Below, piece after piece: positions 7,673 through 13,868 of a DNA stretch of 39,621 nt; within the stretch, counting starts at the first letter, position 1, and the number at the start of each line of letters is the position of its first letter. Below the pieces are notes generated by a model. That model saw only the letters and a list, made by a program, of their open reading frames with translations. It had not been told where the DNA came from and ran no database searches. This stretch comes from a virus: the IMG/VR virus record IMGVR_UViG_3300042310_000167, positions 1 to 39,621 of that record; one strand, written 5' to 3'. Position numbers and translations under genes: made by a program.

Positions 7673-7882
7673 TTATAGATTATGTTTTTCTATATAAAGC
7701 ATTATTAATGTCTTAAAACCTGCATTTCTTAATTGCATATATAATTCGTGATTTTCAGATATACAAATCATAGTTCCATCAGGTAAAGGAAAAATACTAT
7801 CTCCAGTACCAAATTCAAAAGCCTCAGCTTGTGTTAAATAACTTTGTGGTAAATTTAATGTTTTTAAAATTTCTGTGTTCAT
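7673..7882 (-). CDS. Hypothetical small protein, first gene of the recombination operon
   Basis: A 69-residue acidic protein with no family I recognise. It follows a near-consensus promoter (7921-7951) and a 19-base leader sequence that is identical to the one before the methyltransferase fusion gene at 10948. The ATG start is fixed by that leader. Being first behind a strong promoter, it is probably well expressed; its role cannot be read from sequence. Confidence 0.7.
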   Translation of the reverse strand: MNTEILKTLNLPQSYLTQAEAFEFGTGDSIFPLPDGTMICISENHELYMQLRNAGFKTLIMLYIEKHNL

Positions 7883-7884
7883 GT

Positions 7885-7903
7885 TGTTTTGTTTTTAGTT
7901 GTT
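7885..7903 (-). promoter_or_regulatory. Conserved 19-base 5' leader
   Basis: The 19 minus-strand bases here are identical to 10951-10969. Both copies end two bases before an ATG and both follow a TTTG-N19-TAnnTTTG promoter. The A-rich, structure-free sequence probably serves as a translation enhancer in a host that makes little use of Shine-Dalgarno pairing. Confidence 0.6.
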
Positions 7904-7920
7904 GTTATTATTTGATGGGA

Positions 7921-7951
7921 CAAATGTAGCTATACTTTTTAAACCTACAAA
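7921..7951 (-). promoter_or_regulatory. Promoter for the recombination operon
   Basis: Minus-strand TTTG (7948-7951), 19-base spacer, TACATTTG (7921-7928). This is a close match to the Bacteroidota consensus. It would drive 7882 leftward through the DUF3127, RecT-like and Gp157 genes. Confidence 0.75.
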
Positions 7952-7965
7952 TTTATTTTAACCTT

Positions 7966-8211
7966 TTAACATATTTTAACATATCTCTTTGCAAGGTTAT
8001 AGACCTTAAAATGTTGTGGCTTCCAGTTTGCCACACGATTTCTCAATATATTTTTCACTTGTTCTTGAGTCATAAAGCACTTTTCACCAATGGTCACGAA
8101 TGCTCCTTTACCAGCATTTCTGCCATAGGTTTCGACTCGTTCAATGTTAATGGCTTTAATGGCATCGTAAATTTCTTGTAATTCTTCGGGTGCTGGTTTA
8201 TTTATTTTCAT
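7966..8211 (-). CDS. Hypothetical early protein
   Basis: An 81-residue basic protein without a family I recognise. The first half is helical (PEELQEIYDAIKAINIER), followed by a Gly-rich turn (YGRNAGKGAFVTIGEK) and a second helical part (TQEQVKNILRNRVANWKP). The layout would suit a small nucleic-acid-binding protein, but that is only inference. It overlaps the end of the upstream gene by four bases (ATGA), so it is translationally coupled. It is the last gene before the promoter at 7921-7951. Confidence 0.65.
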   Translation of the reverse strand: MKINKPAPEELQEIYDAIKAINIERVETYGRNAGKGAFVTIGEKCFMTQEQVKNILRNRVANWKPQHFKVYNLAKRYVKIC

Positions 8212-8573
8212 AATTCACTCATTATTAATATTTGATTTGTATTTTCTTTTTTTGCTTTTCGCATAGCCATATAAATGTTATTGGCAATACGTTGTTTGAA
8301 TTCCATTGCAGCCTCTATTGATGCAAAGTCTTCGCTCCAGTCTTCAGCAATTTTTGATTTGTTTTTTAGCCTTTCCACAATGCCAGATATTATACTGGTG
8401 ATTTCGTGTACTTTAATTCCGAAAACCATTGCACATTCAACCGATGTAAGCCCACTATTGTATTTTAACCAAACATCCCAATGTTGTTGCGTAATGGTTG
8501 CAGGTTTTGGAACGTGAATGTAACTGTCACAAATGGCCCTGCCAAGTTTGCGTTTTGGTTTAATCTTTGGCAT
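8208..8573 (-). CDS. Hypothetical protein with a possible helix-turn-helix
   Basis: A 121-residue basic protein. Residues about 30-70 (WDVWLKYNSGLTSVECAMVF, then GIKVHEITSIISGIVERL) have the spacing of a sigma-region-4 or LuxR-like helix-turn-helix, so a DNA-binding role is possible. The remainder is helical and charged. It overlaps the small gene upstream by 14 bases and the gene downstream by four. A transcription factor for later genes is a reasonable guess; nothing more specific is visible. Confidence 0.65.
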   Translation of the reverse strand: MPKIKPKRKLGRAICDSYIHVPKPATITQQHWDVWLKYNSGLTSVECAMVFGIKVHEITSIISGIVERLKNKSKIAEDWSEDFASIEAAMEFKQRIANNIYMAMRKAKKENTNQILIMSEL

Positions 8574-8721
8574 TGCGTATGTTATATTGCATTAACACTA
8601 ATGCTGAATGTATGGCTTCAGCATTGCCACCTTTGTACGTTAATTTCGCGCCTCCTTTAGGAGTGTAGGCATGTGGGTTGTTTCGGTAACCGAAGAGTAA
8701 GCGTTGGATTAGTTGTTTCAT
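8560..8721 (-). CDS. Small hypothetical protein (53 residues)
   Basis: I translated this short frame by hand from the ATG at 8721 to the TAA at 8560. It begins MKQLIQRLLFGYRNNPHAYT and continues with a Gly/Lys-rich turn and a helical C-terminus. It overlaps the upstream gene by four bases (ATGA) and the downstream gene by 14. That tight packing, in an otherwise gap-free operon, supports it as a real gene. Function unknown. Confidence 0.65.
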   Translation of the reverse strand: MKQLIQRLLFGYRNNPHAYTPKGGAKLTYKGGNAEAIHSALVLMQYNIRNAKD

Positions 8722-9557
8722 GTTATTGATTTAAATAGTTTTAGTTGTTTAATAATTCCTTTTTTATTTGGGTACTCAATATTTTTAGGCTTTATGTTTA
8801 ATCCACACATTTCATGGCATGTATTACAACTGCCAGTGTATGTACTTTTTTTCATCTTACTAATTAAAGTTTTTTCATTGCTCATAAATTTACCAAACGA
8901 TGTATTTATAATATCATTTACAACAAAGTAATTATCCTTTGATGGTCTAAAAACAGTGTCAAGTGTTGAATCATTTTTAAATAAATCATGTTGTATTTTA
9001 TTTAATTTTATTCCTACTTCATTATTTAAATTAAAGTCACATGAAACAATACGTAAAATTGATTTGCAATACTTTTTTAGCACGTTATATTGTTCAATTG
9101 AATTACTTAATAGTTTTGGGTTATCCATTGCAGAAACCGATGTATTAATGCAAATATTAATTGTTGCAAAATAGTTTAATTGTTCAAGAGTTAAATTAGT
9201 CCAATGCTTTGTAATTATTACTATTTGCTTATTGCATTTATCAATTTGCTTTATAATTGAAATTGTATGTTCCCAATTTTCAGATGGGTCACCACTGCAA
9301 CCAATTCTTATAAAATCTAACTTAACATTATTTATTCTATTAAAAATAGATTGCCTATGTTTTTCATCAATAAAAAAACGTAAAATAGTTTTGTTGAAAT
9401 TATAGCCATAAATCTTTGCAGATTTTGCAGCGTAACAATCGCCATAGCACCCATTTAATTCATTGCTCATGCCACTTGAACACCCAATAGAGGTATCTAA
9501 CGAATAGATACCTCTTGAGTTTCTTGTTAATGATATTTTATTTGAATAATCTCTCAT
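8718..9557 (-). CDS. Radical-SAM-like iron-sulfur protein (Gp37/Gp68, DUF5131-like)
   Basis: A 279-residue protein with two cysteine clusters. The N-terminal set is C26, then GCYGDCYAAK with C37 and C41, which resembles the GC...GC..CYA signature of the phage Gp37/Gp68 (DUF5131) radical-SAM-like family. The C-terminal set is CNTCHEMC (C244, C247, C251), as expected for an auxiliary cluster. The middle has alternating strands and helices in keeping with a TIM-barrel-like fold (KLDFIRIGCSGDPSENWEHT and KQIVIITKHW). The first cluster is not the textbook CxxxCxxC, so radical SAM chemistry is an inference. It overlaps the GNAT/methyltransferase gene upstream by one base and the downstream gene by four. 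Modification of DNA or nucleotides is the natural hypothesis; the substrate is unknown. Confidence 0.65.
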   Translation of the reverse strand: MRDYSNKISLTRNSRGIYSLDTSIGCSSGMSNELNGCYGDCYAAKSAKIYGYNFNKTILRFFIDEKHRQSIFNRINNVKLDFIRIGCSGDPSENWEHTISIIKQIDKCNKQIVIITKHWTNLTLEQLNYFATINICINTSVSAMDNPKLLSNSIEQYNVLKKYCKSILRIVSCDFNLNNEVGIKLNKIQHDLFKNDSTLDTVFRPSKDNYFVVNDIINTSFGKFMSNEKTLISKMKKSTYTGSCNTCHEMCGLNIKPKNIEYPNKKGIIKQLKLFKSIT

Positions 9558-10948
9558 TATAAACGACCAATATTAATATGTCTATCTTTGATTTTAGTCA
9601 TATCGCCTTTGTAAAATATTAAAATCTTTTGTTCGCGCTTTGGAAACTTACGATAATGCAATGTTCTTTTAGCATGTGCCAAACGTGTAAATTCACATTC
9701 TAAATAAACAATCTTGTTGTAAATATGCAAACCTTGTTGTTTAAAAAATATTTCATGCTCAGCCTCACAACCGTAATAAGCCCCGTTTTTATCTCTACTA
9801 TCGCCAGTCATTACAACAAAAAAACAATTATCATTTAGCACTTCAATTGCATTTTTATATCCTGCGAATAAAGTATCTCTAAATTCATCATAAGTTGGTA
9901 TTGCATTTAATTCGCCTACGGGCGGTTTTCCATCATAATCTAAATAATCCTCAACTTGGTAATAAGGAGGGCAAGTAAATACTAAATCGTATTTTTGTTT
10001 TGGTGTAAACTTTGAACTGTCAGATTGCATCCATTTTACATTTGGAAAATCTTGACAAATAGCATTATTTGCATCACTTTGATTTTGTCTTATTTCACTT
10101 GATAAATAATCATATCCACAATCGCCAGTAACAAACCCAAACTGAACACCCCCACCAAAAGGATTGTAAACACGTACACCATCTTTAGGCATAAAGAAAC
10201 GTAAAATAACCTCACATGCTACGGGGTCTAAAACAGAAACATTGCCATTAAATGATTTCCCTTTTTTGTTTACTATTGTTCCATCTTCTGCAACCTCTTG
10301 TGTTGCTAAAACAACATTTGACATTCCATTATCTCCCATCCATGCGCCCTCTCTTGATGCAAATTTTGGATTTACAATATTATGTTTTGCACCTGCTGCC
10401 TCAATTTTTACGTTCCACTCTTTTTTCATTTTTAACCAATCGCCTTTTGTTGAATTCCAAACATTTGTCATTGTTGCGTGTGCAAGTCTTTTCATTCTTA
10501 CTTGGTCAAGTGTCCCATAAACCATGTATGAATAACCGCTTAAATTTAAATACTCTTTAAATCCAATTGCGGCAAACACTTTAGGGTTTTCTAAATCATG
10601 TTTTTGCGAAACGGTCATTACCATTGGATAGCCAAAAGTATTTTGTTTTATTATTTCACTTGCCATATCTTTATAAATTTCTTTATCCTTTTTATTTAAG
10701 TCCATAGCCGATTGAAGCAAACAAAACTCTTTTGCATCATGATTGATTTGATAGGTAAAGAAACCCGCGAACTCATTATTTATGTGTAATATAATTGCAG
10801 AATGTATTTGCATGTTTTTACGTGCTGCCCTATAAGCTACTTTGTCCTCAATGGCTAACTTTGCCACTTGGTTTTCATATCCCGAACCTATTACTGATTC
10901 GACATTTATAAATTCAATTTTGTCATTAAATAGTTTTTCTTGTTTCAT
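9557..10948 (-). CDS. Putative GNAT-like domain fused to an amino-DNA methyltransferase
   Basis: A 463-residue protein. The C-terminal half is a DNA adenine-N6 or cytosine-N4 methyltransferase: motif I-like NPFGGG at 262-267 and the catalytic TCPPYY at 325-330. Residues about 48-145 look like a GNAT acyltransferase fold: paired strands SAIILHINNEFAGFFTYQ, a helix, then NPKVFAAIGFKEY, typical of the GNAT C-terminal strand. If correct, the protein joins an acyl-transfer-type domain to a base-methylation domain, recalling the GNAT-fold Mom enzyme of phage Mu, which hypermodifies adenine. The gene is first behind a near-consensus promoter and is immediately followed by the radical-SAM-like gene. 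The methyltransferase call is firm; the GNAT domain is moderate. Confidence 0.8.
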   Translation of the reverse strand: MKQEKLFNDKIEFINVESVIGSGYENQVAKLAIEDKVAYRAARKNMQIHSAIILHINNEFAGFFTYQINHDAKEFCLLQSAMDLNKKDKEIYKDMASEIIKQNTFGYPMVMTVSQKHDLENPKVFAAIGFKEYLNLSGYSYMVYGTLDQVRMKRLAHATMTNVWNSTKGDWLKMKKEWNVKIEAAGAKHNIVNPKFASREGAWMGDNGMSNVVLATQEVAEDGTIVNKKGKSFNGNVSVLDPVACEVILRFFMPKDGVRVYNPFGGGVQFGFVTGDCGYDYLSSEIRQNQSDANNAICQDFPNVKWMQSDSSKFTPKQKYDLVFTCPPYYQVEDYLDYDGKPPVGELNAIPTYDEFRDTLFAGYKNAIEVLNDNCFFVVMTGDSRDKNGAYYGCEAEHEIFFKQQGLHIYNKIVYLECEFTRLAHAKRTLHYRKFPKREQKILIFYKGDMTKIKDRHINIGRL

Positions 10949-10950
10949 TG

Positions 10951-10969
10951 TGTTTTGTTTTTAGTTGTT
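10951..10969 (-). promoter_or_regulatory. Conserved 19-base 5' leader, second copy
   Basis: Identical over 19 bases to 7885-7903 and placed two bases before the ATG at 10948. Its repetition before two separately promoted genes argues for a function in translation initiation or mRNA stability. Confidence 0.6.
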
Positions 10970-10989
10970 AGTATTAATTATTTCGACCG

Positions 10990-11020
10990 CAAACCTACTA
11001 TAAATTTTTATTAAAACAAA
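10990..11020 (-). promoter_or_regulatory. Leftward promoter of the DNA-modification and early operon
   Basis: Minus-strand TTTG (11017-11020), 19-base spacer, TAGGTTTG (10990-10997). It is a near-perfect Bacteroidota promoter and is back to back with the rightward promoter at 11022-11052. Confidence 0.75.
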
Positions 11021-11021
11021 A

Positions 11022-11052
11022 TTTCTATTTAATTATTTTATTTTTATCTTTG
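11022..11052 (+). promoter_or_regulatory. Rightward promoter of the lysis and methylation operon
   Basis: TTTC (11022-11025), 19-base spacer, TATCTTTG (11045-11052). One base differs from the -33 consensus. The predicted start is about 15 bases before the ATG at 11074. Confidence 0.7.
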
Positions 11053-11073
11053 CCAAAATTTAAAACTAATAAT

Positions 11074-11247
11074 ATGAAAACAACACTAACATTAACATTG
11101 CACTTTGATTATGAAAATGATGACCGCGAAAACAACATTCGTGGCGGTTGGGTATTAACGGACATTACTAATGGTAACACACCAGTTTATTTAAGCCCTA
11201 AATTAGAACAATTACTTAACGAAGAATTAGACCCCGAAAATTTTTAA
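11074..11247 (+). CDS. Small hypothetical protein, first rightward gene
   Basis: A 57-residue acidic protein (MKTTLTLTLHFDYENDD start). I chose the ATG at 11074; the longer frame would begin with a TTG inside the -7 promoter box. The N-terminus looks like a beta strand, and NIRGGWVLTDITNGNTPVYL suggests a small beta-rich fold. No known family is recognised. It leads the lysis operon and is followed four bases later by a membrane protein gene. Confidence 0.65.
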   Translation: MKTTLTLTLHFDYENDDRENNIRGGWVLTDITNGNTPVYLSPKLEQLLNEELDPENF

Positions 11248-11250
11248 ACT

Positions 11251-11442
11251 ATGAAAACAAAACCATCACTTATCCTTTGGGCATTATCAGCCCTATTTAT
11301 GTCCTTTTGGGCAATCAAATTCGCAATGACTGGCGTTTTCTTTGGAAATAGCGAATTACTTACGTTTACTTTATCCTTTTGCGCCTCTCTAACAAGTGCA
11401 GTTTGTGGAGCAGGTTTTATGCAGCAATGGCTTAAGAAATGA
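11251..11442 (+). CDS. Small membrane protein
   Basis: A 63-residue protein with two predicted membrane spans (about 7-28 and 36-55) joined by a short loop, and a basic C-terminal end (QQWLKK). Size and topology would suit a holin, antiholin or other small phage inner-membrane protein. It is separated from the endolysin by two genes. The next gene starts in its stop codon (ATGA). Confidence 0.65.
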   Translation: MKTKPSLILWALSALFMSFWAIKFAMTGVFFGNSELLTFTLSFCASLTSAVCGAGFMQQWLKK

Positions 11443-11855
11443 AACTGCTATATAAACCAACAAATCTATCCTGCGAATTTGTTATTTCTGATTTCGCGAA
11501 ATCCGAAGGAGTCCAAAAAGTAATTGGATTTTCACGCGGTTGGCATCACTGGAATAGCATACGTTTGGGAATACGCAAAGAAGAGAACTATTGTGTTTTA
11601 TACTTTTATGCGTATATTAAGGGTCAGCGCATCATTCAACGGATTGGCAGATACCAAATCGGTGAGCTTGTTAAAGTTAGATTGCATTGGGGTTACTACA
11701 TTGAATGCAAGGCTAATGATGGATACGCTTTTAGAGTCGCTCCGAAGTGTTCTTTCCCGATTGGGTATATGCTTTATCCTTATGCTGAAAAAGATGGTGT
11801 AGAGGGCATAGAAGTGCCTTTTAATATTGAGATTATTAATTTAAAAATTGATTAA
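11439..11855 (+). CDS. Hypothetical protein
   Basis: A 138-residue protein rich in aromatic residues and predicted beta strands (SIRLGIRKEENYCVLYFYAY, then IIQRIGRYQIGELVKVRLHWGYYIECKA). It might be a small beta-barrel or lectin-like fold, but I recognise no family. It starts in the stop codon of the membrane protein upstream (ATGA). Confidence 0.65.
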   Translation: MKLLYKPTNLSCEFVISDFAKSEGVQKVIGFSRGWHHWNSIRLGIRKEENYCVLYFYAYIKGQRIIQRIGRYQIGELVKVRLHWGYYIECKANDGYAFRVAPKCSFPIGYMLYPYAEKDGVEGIEVPFNIEIINLKID

Positions 11856-11856
11856 A

Positions 11857-12102
11857 ATGGAAGCAAAAGATGAAATAGAAAAGTTAGCTGATAGTTGGTC
11901 AGATGACTATGAACAAGGGTCGAATAGGTATATTGCAAAACGTAGTTACATTGCAGGATATACTCAATGCAAAGAAGATATGATTGAAAAACTGGAAATG
12001 CACATTTTAATTAATGAAGATGATTGGAATAGAAATCCACACACCCAATTTAGAGATTTTGTTGAACAATTAAAAAATAAACAATATGAAACCCAAAGAT
12101 GA
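11857..12102 (+). CDS. Hypothetical small acidic protein
   Basis: An 81-residue acidic, helical protein (MEAKDEIEKLADSWSDDYEQ start). I chose the ATG at 11857, just after the upstream stop; a longer frame would use a TTG. Its C-terminus overlaps the endolysin start by 17 bases. No recognised family. Confidence 0.65.
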   Translation: MEAKDEIEKLADSWSDDYEQGSNRYIAKRSYIAGYTQCKEDMIEKLEMHILINEDDWNRNPHTQFRDFVEQLKNKQYETQR

Positions 12103-12508
12103 AACCAAGCCCTTTGAAAGCAGGTTATTAGAAGACTTGCATCCAACATTAGCGAATGCCTACAAGAAAGCAGAAGCGCAATTTAACGCTATCCATAACG
12201 ATGTTCACGTTATTATTGTTTGCACCTACCGAAACAATGCAATGCAGGAAGTTTATTATCATAAGCGACCGAAGATTACTAATGCCAGAGCGGGTCAAAG
12301 TCCGCACAACTATTACCCATCAAGGGCTTTCGATATAGCATTTGTGAAAGTTGGTAAACGTGAGTTAGACTACTCGGCAAAGCACTTTAAAGAGTTTTGG
12401 GAACTACTGCAATCGGTAAGCAATAAGTTGACTTGGGGCGGCAACTTTAAATCGTTTAAAGATATGCCTCATTACGAATTATCTAACTGGAAAATGACAA
12501 TAGTATGA
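12086..12508 (+). CDS. Endolysin, peptidase M15 (L-alanyl-D-glutamate peptidase type)
   Basis: A 140-residue single-domain zinc peptidase of the M15 family, similar in layout to the T5 endolysin. It would cut the peptide part of peptidoglycan to release progeny. The zinc ligands are visible: H74 in QSPHNYYPSRAFD, D83 at the end of that segment, and H129 in MPHYEL; the conserved LTWGG lies at 115-119. Residues CTYRN and KITNARAGQS match the substrate-binding part of the family. There is no signal peptide, so it depends on a holin; candidates are encoded at 12927-13181 and 15354-15729. Length is normal for the catalytic domain alone. Confidence 0.92.
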   Translation: MKPKDETKPFESRLLEDLHPTLANAYKKAEAQFNAIHNDVHVIIVCTYRNNAMQEVYYHKRPKITNARAGQSPHNYYPSRAFDIAFVKVGKRELDYSAKHFKEFWELLQSVSNKLTWGGNFKSFKDMPHYELSNWKMTIV

Positions 12509-12690
12509 CACGCAATACACGCTACACGAATGGCAAAGAGGTAATTACATTTGTTAAGATTGATTTCATAGTTATCGGAGGTCGAAAGATTGACCACGTT
12601 TATTTTAGGCGCAAGGATAAAAACGATTTGATTATGCCCTTGGTCGAATGGAATATTAAGGCTAAATTTGAGTGGGAAATAATTAATTGA
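12505..12690 (+). CDS. Small hypothetical protein
   Basis: A 61-residue protein with predicted beta strands (EVITFVKIDFIVIGGRKIDHV). It begins in the endolysin stop codon (ATGA), so it is coupled to lysis-gene translation. No recognised family. Confidence 0.6.
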   Translation: MTRNTRYTNGKEVITFVKIDFIVIGGRKIDHVYFRRKDKNDLIMPLVEWNIKAKFEWEIIN

Positions 12691-12691
12691 T

Positions 12692-12904
12692 ATGGAAGAA
12701 CAAATTGAAAATATATTGATAAAAGTTGATGAAGGCAGGATGCCTGTTCAACAAGCATTAACTGAGCTATTACGTTTATTTAATGCCAGCGGTTTGCTTT
12801 GCGATGAGTGTGGGGATGGCTCTGGGTGGTATGGAAATGATATAGAACCTGAATATGGCAGTATAACTATGAATTGTTCTAAATGTAATCCTGAAGCAAA
12901 TTGA
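12692..12904 (+). CDS. Small protein with a Cys4 zinc-ribbon-like motif
   Basis: A 70-residue protein. The N-terminal half is an acidic helix pair. The C-terminal half carries CDECGDGSGWYG and a later CSKC, giving two CxxC pairs that could bind one zinc ion. Similar small zinc ribbons are common in phages, but no specific role can be assigned. It starts one base after the previous stop. Confidence 0.65.
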   Translation: MEEQIENILIKVDEGRMPVQQALTELLRLFNASGLLCDECGDGSGWYGNDIEPEYGSITMNCSKCNPEAN

Positions 12905-12926
12905 CCGATAATTAACACCAAAAACT

Positions 12927-13181
12927 ATGAATCTAAAACAGAAATATCGAAGTCCCGACAACAAGCAACTAAAAAAGATTGCAGACTACTTAATCTACGT
13001 TTTGCTACCATTTATTCAAACAAGTTTAGCACTCGCAGAAACGCAAGGTTTAATCACTCTGAAGCAAGCCTTTTGGGGCGGTTTGGCAGCTACGTTCTTA
13101 TTGATTAATACTAAATTCTTAACTAAATTCACAACCGAAACACCTACCAGAACTGCGGTTATTAATGGTGATGGGTGCTAA
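12927..13181 (+). CDS. Holin candidate
   Basis: An 84-residue protein with a basic N-terminus (LKQKYRSPDNKQLKK), two predicted membrane spans (about 20-38 and 47-65) and a short polar C-terminus. Its size, topology and place between the endolysin and a spanin-like protein fit a class II holin, which would permeabilise the inner membrane to time lysis. Sequence alone does not separate it from other small membrane proteins. Confidence 0.65.
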   Translation: MNLKQKYRSPDNKQLKKIADYLIYVLLPFIQTSLALAETQGLITLKQAFWGGLAATFLLINTKFLTKFTTETPTRTAVINGDGC

Positions 13182-13191
13182 AAATAACAAT

Positions 13192-13758
13192 ATGAAACCA
13201 CACCACCAACTTATCACATTCGCTATCCTATGCCTATTGTTAGTAATAGGTCTTAACCATTGCGCCAAAGAGAAACCGAAAGTAATCCCATTTGATTACA
13301 AAGCAGAAGCCGAAATGATGAAAAAACAATTCGGTATAGAACAAGCAATATTGCTCAACCAGTTGGAATCAGTCAACCGAAGATTGCAGGTTGCGAATAA
13401 CGCAAAAGATAGCATTAGACAACGTGAAATATCTTTGACCAACACTAACATAGCTTTGATGAAGAAGTTGCGTCACACATTACCAAAAGATTGTGACACA
13501 GTGTTTGTGTTGTGTGATGAGATTATTAATGTAAAGGATTCAAGCTATGCAGCGTTGTTTAATGCGTTTCAAATATGTGATTCGGTTTCAACGATTAAGG
13601 ATTCTTTAATAGTTGGTTACAAGGCGGAAAACGTAACGGATAGCACGTTGTTAGCTATAAGCAAGCAGGAAACAAAACAACAAAGGAGAGGCAAGGTAGC
13701 TGCTTGGTGTGTTGGTGGGGCAATGTTTATTTTATGGCTTGTTGTTGGATTGAAATAA
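13192..13758 (+). CDS. Spanin-like protein with N-terminal signal and C-terminal membrane span
   Basis: A 188-residue protein starting at ATG 13192; two upstream in-frame ATGs would overlap the holin gene. It has an N-terminal hydrophobic segment ending in Cys (VIGLNHC), a charged helical periplasmic region with coiled-coil character (about 35-150), and a C-terminal membrane span (AAWCVGGAMFILWLVVGLK). A lipoprotein signal at one end and a membrane anchor at the other is the layout of unimolecular spanins, which fuse inner and outer membranes at the end of lysis. The lipobox is poor (His before the Cys), so the N-terminus may instead be a plain signal anchor. Position after endolysin and holin supports a lysis role. 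Confidence 0.6.
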   Translation: MKPHHQLITFAILCLLLVIGLNHCAKEKPKVIPFDYKAEAEMMKKQFGIEQAILLNQLESVNRRLQVANNAKDSIRQREISLTNTNIALMKKLRHTLPKDCDTVFVLCDEIINVKDSSYAALFNAFQICDSVSTIKDSLIVGYKAENVTDSTLLAISKQETKQQRRGKVAAWCVGGAMFILWLVVGLK

Positions 13759-13771
13759 ATTATTACTTTTG
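13741..13771 (+). promoter_or_regulatory. Promoter of the methyltransferase leader RNA
   Basis: GTTG (13741-13744), 19-base spacer and TACTTTTG (13764-13771). The -7 box matches TAnnTTTG and the -33 box has one mismatch. It overlaps the 3' end of the spanin-like gene. Confidence 0.6.
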
Positions 13772-13775
13772 CAGC

Positions 13776-13856
13776 GTTGTGTAGGAGCAACAAAACGAAA
13801 TTTTAACAGAAGCCTTGATTGGTGCGACCTCCTACTCGCATTGATTGAGGTTTTTT
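13776..13856 (+). ncRNA. Kissing-loop leader or small RNA ending in a strong terminator, upstream of the C5 methyltransferase
   Basis: About 80 bases between a promoter and a T-run. Hairpin 1 is GTTG/CAAC (13776-13779 and 13788-13791) with an 8-base loop containing GTAGGAG (13781-13787). Hairpin 2 is a 15-bp stem, with several G-U pairs (13813-13827 and 13836-13850), whose 8-base loop (13828-13835) contains CTCCTAC. The two loops are exactly complementary over 7 bases. Six T residues follow (13851-13856). It can be a small RNA or an attenuator for the gene that starts at 13869. Confidence 0.6.
13810..13856 (+). terminator. Rho-independent terminator or attenuator
   Basis: The second hairpin of the leader RNA: 15 bp, extendable to about 18 with the A/T flanks, followed directly by TTTTTT. 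It sits 12 bases before the methyltransferase ATG, so transcripts from upstream must read through it to express that gene. Confidence 0.75.
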
Positions 13857-13868
13857 AATTTAAGAAAT

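Noticed and set aside
13828-13835. CCTCC in the leader loop as an anti-Shine-Dalgarno mimic
   Set aside because: The exact 7-base complement lies 41 bases upstream in the same RNA, which explains the sequence better; genes here show no Shine-Dalgarno use.
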